From NCBI RefSeq assembly GCF_037893015.1, contig NC_133660.1:282411067-282475066 (forward strand): a stretch of 64,000 nt of DNA. Reading direction: 5' to 3'. Below, one piece after another: positions 8,451 through 24,900 of the stretch (positions are counted from its first letter, which is position 1; the number at the start of each line of letters is the position of its first letter). The DNA comes from Macrotis lagotis. Its lineage: Eukaryota; Chordata; Mammalia; Peramelemorphia; Peramelidae. Under the pieces are notes generated by a model. That model saw only the letters and a program-made list of their open reading frames with translations, made no database searches and had not been told where the DNA came from. A program made the position numbers and the translations under genes.

Positions 8451-11130
8451 AATCTGCATCCGAGCTGGCCCGGGGTCTTGGACTGCTTAGTGAAGGGGGG
8501 CTTGTGCATGTGCCCGAGAGGAGAGAGGAGAGGTGCTCCGTGTCCCCCTTGAGGAAGGGCATCGATAGGCTGGCAGGTATCCAGAGGAGGGCGATGGGCG
8601 CGATGGAGGAGGCTGAGGTCCACGTGGCGCTTATGCACGGACCCCCGGCCAGGACCGGAGCCACTGGAGGCCCCGATGGGCAGACACATCCCGGTGATCC
8701 CTGGTCAGGGTTTGGGGGGCAGGCAGTCCATCACAGAGCTCCCTTCCTATCAAGCCTGGCTCCAGCCGGCCCAACGGATGAGGCGCGGAGAGGAGTGTGG
8801 GCCGAGTTCCTCCAGTGAACATGTGGGGCACGGGCGTGGCACAGGTGGGATGATGCTTCACCATCCCAGGAAGGGGAGCTGCCACCATCTTACTTTGCTT
8901 CTGTTTTCTCTGCCAAGGAGAAGAGCTGCACACCAGGAAGGACTGAGCGACAGTGACCACTGCCCCAGAGAAGGCAGGCCATGGCAGAGCTCCTCACAGC
9001 TCTCCAGGAACCACGTTTCCAGATCCCGAGAGCGTGGCTGGGCACGGTGGCCGAGCCACAGGCTCCACAATCTTGGATGCAGGGTCAGAGGTGGAGGAGG
9101 CCTTGGGTGGACCCCCCTTGTTTTATTGAGGAGGAAGCTGAAGATCAGCAGTTCCTGGGAGAGTCTCAAAGGGTCATTCGAGGGGTGCTTGGCAGATGAT
9201 CAGAAAAGGAAGGAGCGACGAGGCATCCTCAAGGACAGGTCGACAGGTCATGCCACCTGACCCCACACCTCTTTGGCGGTTAGATGAGGAAGCCGTGGAA
9301 CAAGTCCATCCATCACATCAAAGAGGCAGATGAGGGACATGAGGCACCTCGTGCTCGTGGCGAAGGGAGCATGGGACATGATGGCTCATTGTCCCTTTGG
9401 AAGGAGGTCTCTGGTGGAGTGCCCCCCTGAGGCTCTGGGCCAGGCCAGGGCTATTTAACGTTATTATTGGTGATGGATAAAGGTGAAGAGGGCTCGTCAC
9501 TGTGACCCACACCTGAGAGGAACACCCCAGCAGCCCAGTGAAGATCTTGGCAACACTATGGCCTCGGGTCACATCCCCCTTCTGCTGCTCTGAAGCCTTG
9601 GGGCTTGTCAAGTCTCACCTGGGGTCCCAAGGCCAAGACGGGGCTACAAGCAGGGTTAGCCCTCTGAATTTGGAAAGGGTCAGAGGTTCTATGTGCATCA
9701 CAGTCGGGAAAGCCTGCGCCCCATGACTCGGGATGCTTTAGGGTGGGTGAGAGATCTCTGAAGAATGGGGGTAGGAGGAGCAGGGGCTGCTCTGCCCTCA
9801 TCCAACTACCAGCAGACAATGAGCTTGGTTTTGGAGGGCATCAGTGGGAGAGTGCCCTGAGGAGGGCTGGGGCATGGAGTCTATGGGAGGGAGGGTTAGA
9901 GAGCAGAGCCCAGACAGTGAGGACTCTCCAGGAGCTCCTCCTCTGTACCAGGCTTGGGAGTGCAAACAGGCAGAAGTGACCCGTCCTCAAGGCACTTAGA
10001 TTCAGTTGGGCGCAGACAGAAGCTGAGGCTGCACAGCAGTCCTGCCGGGGGCTCCTTGGGTCCAGATGGACTGGAGGCTACTGACGTCCCTTTTATGTGG
10101 CCCCATAGTTCTGCTATCCTGGCCTTGACCAGTCTGGGCCCCGTGGGTGTGGGTGACCAGCCTGGGTGCTGCATCTTGTCAGAGAGTCATTGGGCAGGGT
10201 ATGAGAAGGGGGGTACAAAAGCATTTGCTCCCACTCATCCACCCACTGACCTTGGTTCTCTAGAGGCCCCGGGAGGAGCTGGAGAGAGTCGGTCCTGGAT
10301 GGGGCTGGCAGGATGAGCCAGAGGAACAGAGGGGTGCTTGGTGCAGCTCCCCACTGGGAGTTCTCCCTCCTAGAGAAGGGCTTTGTACATTTCAGAGTCC
10401 CCAGGAATGGACGTGCTTCCGAGGGCCTCCAAGGGTGGATGTGGGGCCGGAGCTCCAGCCTGCCTTCTTCTCCCTTGCAGCTACTGCTACCAGTGCCAGA
10501 GCCAGGTGCCCCCACGCAGCAGGCACTGCCCTGCCTGCAGGGTCTGCATCCTCCGGAGGGACCACCACTGCCTGCTGCTGGGGCGCTGCGTGGGCTTCAG
10601 TAACTACCGGCCTTTCCTGTGCCTGCTGTTCCACGGAGCGGGCATCCTGCTGCACATCACAGCTCTCCTGGGCCCGGCCCTGGGCGCCCTCCTGCGTACC
10701 CACTCTCAACTGCACGGCATCGTGCTACTGCTACTGCCCTGGCTGATGCTGCTCACGGGTGAGGGGGCTGGGGGGGACTGTTGTGGGGGCAGACAATGGG
10801 GGGTCTCTCCCAGCTGCCCCGTCGGCCTCACCCTGCTGTTTGTGCCCTTCAGGTGGCGTGACCCTGGCACAGTTTGCCCTGGCCTTCATAGCAGACACAT
10901 GTGTGGCCGGCGCCCTGCTCTGTGGGGCCGGCCTGCTCTTCCATGGTATGCTGCTCTTGCGGGGCCAGACCACGCGGGAATGGGCCCATGGCCAGCGCCT
11001 CTATGACCTGGGCCCCTGGCGCAACCTGCAGGCTGCCTTGGGCTCCCGCTGGGCCCTCGTGTGGCTCTGGCCCTTCCTGTCCTCTCCACTGCCTGGGGAT
11101 GGGGTCACTTTCCAAACCGCTGCTGACTGA
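7638..11130 (+). CDS. ZDHHC24: Palmitoyltransferase ZDHHC24 (three coding exons)
   Basis: This is a membrane DHHC-family protein S-acyltransferase. Coding exons are 7638-7918, 10481-10758 and 10853-11130, giving 278 residues (the human protein is about 284). The start is the ATG in GCCATGG, matching the human N-terminus; the open frame runs further upstream but inside the CpG island. Hydrophobic segments lie near residues 18-40, 54-78 and 138-165, with more after the cysteine-rich domain. That domain runs from YCYQCQSQVPPRSRHC with DHHC at 121-124, Cys124 being the acyl acceptor. After DHHC the sequence is LLLGRCVGF rather than the usual PWxxNCVG; human ZDHHC24 is also atypical here. The C-terminus stops at FQTAAD, without the short human extension. 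Introns have GTGAGT and GTGAGG donors. The gene converges on BBS1 and diverges from ACTN3. Confidence 0.97.
8530..8640 (+). mobile_element. CR1/L3-like LINE scrap
   Basis: The translation DRLAGIQRRAMGAMEEAE resembles the RLERVQRRA block of CR1-type ORF2. It is short, decayed and only tentatively assigned. Confidence 0.35.
9380..9520 (+). mobile_element. CR1/L3-like LINE scrap
   Basis: GGGCTATTTAACGTTATTATTGGTGATGGATAAAGG (broken here by its own drift) follows the pattern of the reverse-transcriptase LFNIFINDLDKG block. In CR1-type ORF2 this block comes before RLERVQRRA, yet it lies after the 8530-8640 scrap, so the two are separate copies. Confidence 0.4.
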
Positions 11131-11322
11131 GGAGCACTGGGGGGGCCCAGACTGGACTGACAGAGCCGGGGGGCTGGGTCCCAGGTTTGGGATCACATTC
11201 TCCAGTGCCCCATCCCTGCCCCATCCAGCCCATGCGCCCCAGGAAGTTGTCTTCATTGGCAGCTTGCCTCCACCCCAGCTCCCCAAGGCTTTGACCAGGG
11301 TGGGACTGTTGGGTCCTACCAC

Positions 11323-11328
11323 AATAAA
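11323..11328 (+). terminator. ZDHHC24: ZDHHC24 poly(A) signal AATAAA
   Basis: A canonical AATAAA lies 193 bp after the ZDHHC24 stop codon. A GT-rich stretch (GTGGTTTGGGGTTTGG) follows, as expected for the downstream element. The 3' end is likely near 11345. Confidence 0.85.
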
Positions 11329-11345
11329 GTCTTGACGTGGTTTGG

Positions 11346-12109
11346 GGTTTGGTTATTTCCCGTGGCCGCCCTTGATAGAACGTCACAGGCCCAGAGGGGT
11401 CAGGTGGGAGAGCCAGCCATCGAAGCTGGGGGCTGCTACTACGAGGTGTTGGGCAGCGGCAGAGATGAGGCTCCTGGGGAGGGGTGCTGCTTGGCATGGT
11501 AGGCCTAGTGTTGGGGAATACGAGGGGCTGGGGGCCACTGGGCTGAGCCATAGATCTGGCTCTTGTTGCCTCTGGAGCAGGGCCTTTGTTCTAGTGTTGT
11601 CCAAGAGGAGATGGGCTTAGGGGCCACATGATTCCCAGGGGTCTGTCCAGTGGCAGTACCCCCTACTTGTTACTGATGAGGAAGACACACAGGGAGGGGC
11701 TGGGGGGACCCCAAGCAAACCTTGGGGCTGAGCAGAGGATATAGGGCCCTCACCCTGCCCAGGAGACCAGGGCTGGCCCCAGGCAGGCATCCTGCCACAA
11801 GGTCCAGCCACTGTACCCATTTACAACTTCTCTGCCAGCCCAGGTGGGCTTCCCCCACAGGTCTGGAAAGGGTCCAAGGGGCTTTGCAAGCTTGGATGTG
11901 GAGAGGCAGGGAAGTTGGGGGAAGACCTGGGCCTGTCTCTCTGCCTCTGTGGGGTGGGGGCCTCCAGGATGAACTGCCCTATGGAGAAAGGGCCTCCCCT
12001 CGGGTCCCCTGGCTGGGGGGTGGTGGTGCAGGCTGGCCCTCCGCCCTCACTGCCTCCTTCATAAAGCTTTCTTTACCCAGCCTTCACAAAACACATGCAC
12101 ATTTCTGGT
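11346..12109. other. Spacer between convergent ZDHHC24 and BBS1
   Basis: This is about 0.77 kb of GC-rich unique sequence. I see no repeat, coding exon or RNA gene in it. Confidence 0.6.
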
Positions 12110-12124
12110 GCCACAGCACCAAGC

Positions 12125-12130
12125 TTTATT
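12125..12130 (-). terminator. BBS1: BBS1 poly(A) signal AATAAA
   Basis: TTTATT on the plus strand is AATAAA on the BBS1 strand, 400 bp after the stop codon. The 3' end is expected near 12105-12115. Confidence 0.8.
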
Positions 12131-12529
12131 GGATTGGTATCTGGCTGCCTAGGCCACCTAGGAAAGCTGCGTTTCTAGAGAGGGGCCTGGCTCTGCTCTG
12201 CAGGTGTCACCCTGTCTCCTGGCTCCTGCCCTTTCTCCCCCAGGACCCTTGCCTTCTAGAAGACAAGAACAAGGCTGGGCCCAGAGGAGACAGGAGGCTT
12301 CCGAAGCCAACCCCTGGTGGAAGGGGGTGCGGGTCTCAGTGCTCCTGGAAGCCCACAGAGCATCACCTGGGATGATGGGCTGGGGGCCTCGACTCCTGAG
12401 AGAGGAAGAGGCCAGGCCTTGGGAGATGGAAGCAGAAGATGCCAGCTGAGCCCCAGGGAGGAGCTGCCTCACCTGCTGCCTCCATGGTAAGGACGCTGAG
12501 CTGGCGCTTGCTCCTGGCCAGCCCTGGGC

Positions 12530-18576
<6,047 letters not shown>

Positions 18577-18700
18577 GGTCGCCGTCGCCCCGACAACGAG
18601 CGCCCTCCCGCGCTCCCGCCCCGCGGCCCGGAGCAGCGCCCCGAGGTTCCGGCCACCGAGGTTCCGGCGGCGCGGGGGCCTCACTGCGCAGGCGCGGGGG
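18577..18700 (-). promoter_or_regulatory. BBS1: BBS1 promoter with X-box, ETS and NRF1-like sites
   Basis: On the BBS1 strand GTTGTCGGGGCGAC (18597 to 18584) fits the RFX X-box consensus RYYNYY-N(1-3)-RRNRAC, 8 bp before the start codon. The 12-mer CCGAGGTTCCGG occurs at 18641-18652 and 18656-18667, giving two ETS-type GGAA cores. CTGCGCAGGCGC near 18684 is NRF1-like. BBS genes are known RFX targets; whether this site is used is inference. Confidence 0.6.
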
Positions 18701-18770
18701 CCTCAGGCCCGCCCCCCGCCGCCCGGGCCGCGCCCCGGTTCTCCGCGGGCCCGCCGCCCCCAGGCTCTGC

Positions 18771-18856
18771 CCCGCCCCGCGCCCCGCGCCCCCCGCGCCC
18801 CGCGCCCCGCGCCCCCCGCGCCCCCCGCCCCCCGCGCCCCCCGCGCCCCCCGCGCC
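18771..18856. repeat. CCCCGCG-type tandem repeat between DPP3 and BBS1
   Basis: About 86 bp of near-tandem CCCCGCG and CCCCCCGCG units. The G-rich strand is the transcribed-RNA sense strand of DPP3 and BBS1, so RNA from either gene could form quadruplexes. It lies within the presumed DPP3 3' flank and the BBS1 upstream region. Confidence 0.85.
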
Positions 18857-18992
18857 AGGACGGAAGGAGGCTCAGGCCGCAGGCTCTTTAGCTCTTTAAG
18901 GTGATCCATGGCTTTTCCTCCCAACAGCCCGGAGAGGTAGGCGGGCAGCCGGGGCCCCCCGAGGCCCCCTCCCTGCAGCGGGGGGCTCCTCT

Positions 18993-21900
18993 TCAGGCCC
19001 GGGGGGCCGGCGCGTCCTTGGGGCCCCCCCAGTGGTGGGCGTCGGCCTGGGCCAGCGCCGTGAGCACCCGCTCCAGCCGCGGGCCGTCCTCGGGGAAGCG
19101 CTCCGAGAAGGAGCGGATGAGCCCGGCCGCCGAGGCCTCGTACTCCAGGAGCCGCACCTGGGCACCTGCGGGGGCAGGGCGGGGCCTCAGGGACACGGGG
19201 AGGGGCGGCGGGCACCTGGGGCCCCGGGCCAGGGACGCTGCCCCGGGCCCTGTGGCCCCAGCCGTGTTTCATCTGTGCACCCCTCTAATCAGGCCTTGGG
19301 GAGGGGGCTTCTTTGGGGCCCCTCCAGAAGCAGGCCTTGGTCTCGGTCAGCCCAGAGCGGCTCACTGAGCACGGGCCTGCCCTCGGGGAAGCATTCAGGG
19401 GTGTCTGTCCAGCTCGGCATCTGTCCTACCCTCCCTCCACAGTTACCAAGCAGATGCCCACCTGGCCTTGATGCCCAGCCCCTCCCAACCCTCTTGGCTT
19501 TGTTCCCCAAGAAGTCTTGCTCTAATAACTGACCCCTGGTAGCCCACCTGGGCCTCAGGCACCTGACTCTCAGGACCAAGGGGGCAGGCTTGAAGTTGGG
19601 GGGGCCAGGGCTGGCCGGGTGGGGCTACCTTCGAGGCAGGTGTTGGGCTGCACGATCAGCTTTCGGGCCTCCTTCCGCAGCAGCACCGTCTCGCGCAGGG
19701 CGAGGAAGTTTTCTGGGGCGGCGTCGGTGACTGCAGAGTACCCCTGGTACAGGGCCCGCCCCGCAGCCACATCTCCTGTTGATTTTAGCACCTGGGGAAG
19801 GAAGGGGAAGCATCAGGCCTCACGCAGCCCCACCCCGGGGACCTTTTCAACTCTCCTCTCAATCTGTGGGCCCGGGATGAAGCTGGAACACAAGACAGTA
19901 CTGTCTGTGCCACAAAAGAGATGCTGGGTGAGTAGGGATGGGACCTGGCAGCAGGGCCCACGTGAAAGAGCTTAAGCCAATCATGGCCTTGAAGGAAACT
20001 AGGGGCTCTGAGAGGCACAGGGGAGGAAGGATGGCATCACAGGCTGGGGGCACAGGGGTAAAAAGCTGTGAAGGCTCTTCTGGGCAGCCGGGGTGTGCCA
20101 TATAGACCAGGAGCTGCCTTCTCCTCCCTGGGTGCATTCTGGCATGAGGACTGAGTGAGGGGCAGAGGAGAGGAGGGAAGAGCAGGGGACAGAGGGAGGA
20201 GGGTCACAGATGTGGAAGAGGCACCTGGAGTCGCCGCAGGAACCGCTCCAGGGCAGGCCTGCCGACAGAGCGGATCTTGTTCCGATCCAGACGGACCCGG
20301 GCATCCGGGCGCCCGTCAGAGCCCGTGGTGGGGACGACGGTGACCAGCCCCTCCCCGGCTTCCAGCAGGACCCTCAGGATCACAAAGCGGGCCTGCATGT
20401 GAGCCTGTGGCAACAAGGATTCTGTTCAGGCCACTGCTCAGGGGCCCACTCCCTCTTCTCCCCATCATCCTGAGTCCCAGGGGACGGGAAGGAATGGACC
20501 AAAGGGATGGCCAGGAGACCATGGAGGGGTAGAGGGTGTGGGCAGCCATAGGCAGGAAGCTCAGAGTCCTCAGGTACCCCCAGCCCTCAGCAGCTGCTCC
20601 CCCACACACTAACAGCCCAGCAGACCCACCTACCCTTACACACACCTACCATATACACCCCCACCCCGCCAGACAGCCCTCCACACTCACACTCGGGGAC
20701 ACTCACAATCTCCACTCCTACCTGTCTCCAGCTAGACGTCTCTGGGGTGTAGAATTCGAGGCCCAGCAGCCCTGCCCGCACCATGTTCAGCCAGTTCACA
20801 TACACCACGTCCTCAGCCTCAGGACCGTCCAGCCCAAAGATCCTGGAAGAAGTGTGGGGGGGAGGGGCAGCTGTCTCTGGCCCTGCCCCCTGCTCAGCCT
20901 GGCCCAGACCCCACAGCACCCCCCTCCTGCCTCCAGCCCTGCCCCCTGCTGGGCCCGCTCCAGCCAGTCCTTACTCCAGGACTCGGGGATGCAGACAGAG
21001 ATAGAGCCCCACGCTCTCAGCCCGGCACTCCTCATAACTGGAGGCGATGGTGCTGAATTTGCTGTCCCAGGTCTCTCCACTCCGGTACCAGCTCCTGATC
21101 TGAGGGGGGATGGGGGAGGCATCTGGTTACCTGGCAACCTTCTCCCAGGGGCCTCACCAAACTTCCCCTCCCTTCCCCAATCCCCTCCAGGATTCCCCCA
21201 CACCTCCAGGCTCTCACCTGCTCCCCTGTTTCTGGATTGGTCACAGTATTCTGATCAAAGTTGAATACTCCCTTCTCATCCTGCAGGAAGAACCACATTA
21301 AACGGTAGGTGGGATGCCCACACCCAGGCATGCCCTGTGCCCCAGATTCACTCCCTTCCTGCTTTCAGTTTTTGCAAGGCAAAGGGATGAAAGCCACACA
21401 GCTAAGTTATTATTAAGTGTCTGAGGCCGCATTTGAACTCAGGTCCTCCTGACTCCAGGGCCGGTGCTCTAGCCACTGCTCCACCTGCTGCCCACCCCCT
21501 TCTTTCTATGTCCCACTCACCCCTCCCTTGAAAGAAATAAATACAGTCAAGCAGAACCAACAGATCCAGAGACTGTGTGCAGTGCTCCTAATCTGTAGCC
21601 CCCCCCAACCTCCACTTCACTGAAATCACTCAAGGCTTTTTCTAGGGACACATGGCCCATGTCCTACTCCTCCACCTCTGGAAGAACAAGGCAAATTGAT
21701 GGGTCCAAGGGCCAGGTTTTCCTTGGTTTCATGGCTCACCCTCACAGGCAAAATCATTTGGTGGCTGATGTTCTAGGGCTGAGACCCCCACTATCTTCCC
21801 TGGATCATCAGAGACCACCTGTTTTGGGGACTGCACTTCATGGTAGATTGACAGGACAGAAACCACACAAAAGAAAGAGGAACTGGGTGGCTACCTGTGC

Positions 21901-24900
21901 CTGTTGCGGGGAGTGCCCTCACATGACATCCCTGATCCCATGAGTGGCTGGGTCCTCACCTGCACAAACAGCTTCCCACTCCCGTGGCCCAGCAGTTCGT
22001 GTAGCCCCACCTGGACTTCAAAGGATGGCCCCTTCCACCGGATGTAGAGATCCTGTAGAGGCAGAGGGTCAGGATACCGTCAGGATTCCATCTGTTCCCC
22101 TACCCTTCCCCCCCCTCGGCCCCCTGCCCTCACCTTGTCCTCTTCTTCCAAGAAGGTGAGCTTCTCACGCTGGGTGGCGTAGGCTACTGCCAGCACGTTG
22201 CCCAAGGACACATTCTTAAAGCCATCCTTCTGGCGAAGGTCGTCATCTAGAGGGGGTGGGGGGGAGGGAAGAAGGCTCCAACTATGGGATAGGGGCCAGA
22301 TGATCCTTGAGTTCAAGGACTGAAGCAAGGGCTGGGAGAATGGGGAGAAAGGTCCCAGGGCCACAGCCCAATGGTAGAATTACAGATTGAGCATGCCAAT
22401 CCAACCCCCACCCCACCCCAACTTCATAAGGTAGGGGCTGGCCAGAGTTCTCCAGGCATCAGAGTCAAGAACAGGCCCAGATTTCTGTGCCCCAATGCCC
22501 CCCTCCTGGGGCCGGCAATGCCAGGGAGAGACAAACTCCTGAGAGACCACTCACAGTTGGGGATGTTGATGCCAGCAGGGATCCCGGAGCCAGCAAAGGT
22601 GAGGACGTCAAGGGAGGTGAAGTCGGGGGTGAGGAACTTGTCCTTCTCGAAGGCTGGGGGCCAAGGCAGCTCCTTCAGCAGCTGCTCTGCACTCTCTACC
22701 AGTCGCTCAAACTTGGCACTCATGGACTTGTTCACCACAGCTACAAACCCTAAGGGGAGTGGGGGGGTTGGGCTAGAAGCCCTGCCCCCCTCACTTTCTA
22801 CCCCACCCACCAGCCCAAAGTTGGAGATCATCTGGAGTGGTATCCCTTGACAGCCTAAGGCTGACTCTGCTCCAGAAGATGGAGAGGGGACCCAAGGGGT
22901 GTAGCAGAAAGAGGGGGAGTCCCTGGATGACTGGACAGCTCATAGTCCCTCTCCACGTCTCTAAAAGGAGAGGATGGACCAGACACTTCCCAAGACCTCT
23001 TTGAGCTGAAACCGTGGTCCCAGGAAGATCCCTCAGAACCTACTTATATCTTGTATCCCAAGTGACTTGGAAGTGCCCCGCCCCCATTGGACTGGGAGCT
23101 CCTGAGGACAAGGATTGGTTCAGTCTTCCTTTGTATCCCTGGGTTTAGTTTGAGGGCTGGTGCCTAGTAAACAATTGACTGGGGATGGAGAGGGGCAGGA
23201 CACTGTCCTGTGTGCCCCAAAGGTCCCTTCTGGCTCTACCGCCTCAATTTTGACACACAGTCCATCCCCGCCCCCCCCCCCCAGTACCCAAGAAGATACC
23301 TTCAAACTCTCCCCGCGAGCCGAAGGGGTCTCGGTAACTCTCAATGAAGCCAATGTAGCTGGGAAGACAAGAGTAGTGATGGAACCTGTGGGGTGGGTGA
23401 GGAGGCCGGGGGCCAGGGAGCCTGGGGACCCATGCCCCTCTCACCTTTCCACGATGGGGCCCTTGTCCTGAATCCAGTATCTGGATCCCCTCTTGTGGGC
23501 TTCGATGGAGCCCTGCGTGAAGCTCTCAACGTACTGGCTCAGCATCTGTTCTTGGTGGCTGTTGGCTGCATAGGCCTGTGGGGGAAGGAGGCCAGAGAGG
23601 TCCTGGCTGACTCCCAGAAAGTGCCTGGGCTCCCTGCCCCTCCCTGCCCCAAGGCAATGCTACCTTGGCCTTTTCCAGGTGCTCCACCACCTTCTGGAGG
23701 AGGGGGGAGTAGTCTCCTCGGGTCACCTGGAACCGGCAGCCCTCAAAGTCGTAGTTTTTCAGCTTGGGGGTCATGTCTGAGTCCGGGGAGGTCTCTACAG
23801 GGGAACAAGAAAGATGGACAAAGTGCCCACTGTGTACGGGCTAGGACATTCAACGTGCTCTTTCACTATTCACATTTAGGACACGAGGACCAAGGGAAGC
23901 CAGTCATCCTGAGTGGTGAGAGAGCCCACAGGCCACAAGTGCACAGTGATCTTGGGGGTGACACCAGCCTCCTGCTGGGGGGGTTGCTTGGGCTGAGGCC
24001 TGTAGAAAAGAAGCGACTCCAGGAGGTGAAGCTGAGGAGGGAGGGAGCAGAGGCACAGCCAGGGCAAAGGAAGGGAGATGGGAGGTGGAAGACCAACAGG
24101 CTCCTGCTTGCTGAGCCAGCCCAGCCCTGGATGTGCATCAGCCTCTTGACAATGCCCCCCATTATTCCTGGTCCTAACTGCCCAGGCCCAGAACCAGATC
24201 CCCAGCTTCCCCTTGCCCCTCCCCATGCCCCTGGCCCTCTGGGCTCTGGCTGTACCTGCTCAGCTGCCTCTGGGACCCTCCCAAAAACTGGCTGGGGCTC
24301 ACCTTCTTGGAGGATGGAGGCCAGCCGTACCTCAAAGCAAGGCTTCCCATCTGTGTCTGTCCCCTTGAACAGCCGCGTATTGTAGGCACTGAGGCTCTGG
24401 AAGAGAGCAGGAGGTGGGCACCTACAGGAAGGGGGAAGAGACCCCCAGTACCCACACCCACAGCACAGGCATCCACCTTCCCCGGCTCCTACCTGGGAGT
24501 CCAAGAAGCTCTGGGCCAGCTTGGCATCTTCCAAGGTGCAGTTCTCAGAGAAATATGTGGTGGTGCCCTTTGGGAAAGAGAGTCCGCCATCAATAGCGAT
24601 GCCCTCAACTGGGCTAAGGGGCTGGAGCCCCAAGAACAAGATAAACGACCTTGCCCATGAGGGCTGGCATTCTGCGGAGGTGGGGGAATGCAATAGGGGC
24701 GGAGATAAGGAACACAGGAATATCTGAAGAGGTCAACAACCTGATGGGTCAGAAAGAGAGTCCTGTTGGAGGGAGCACCTCAGGGAGGAAGGGGAACAGC
24801 CCAGGCAAGGCCAGGAGGCTAGAGACGGGAAAGCCATCATCCTCAAGAACAGGTTCCACTGAACACACTTCCCCCTCTATTCAAAAGGCTGCAGTGGCTC

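Larger units (their letters stand above)
7919..10480 (+). other. ZDHHC24 intron 1
   Basis: The intron begins in the CpG island. It contains two decayed CR1/L3-like pieces (8530-8640 and 9380-9520) and otherwise unique sequence. No exon-like conservation was recognised in it. Confidence 0.7.
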
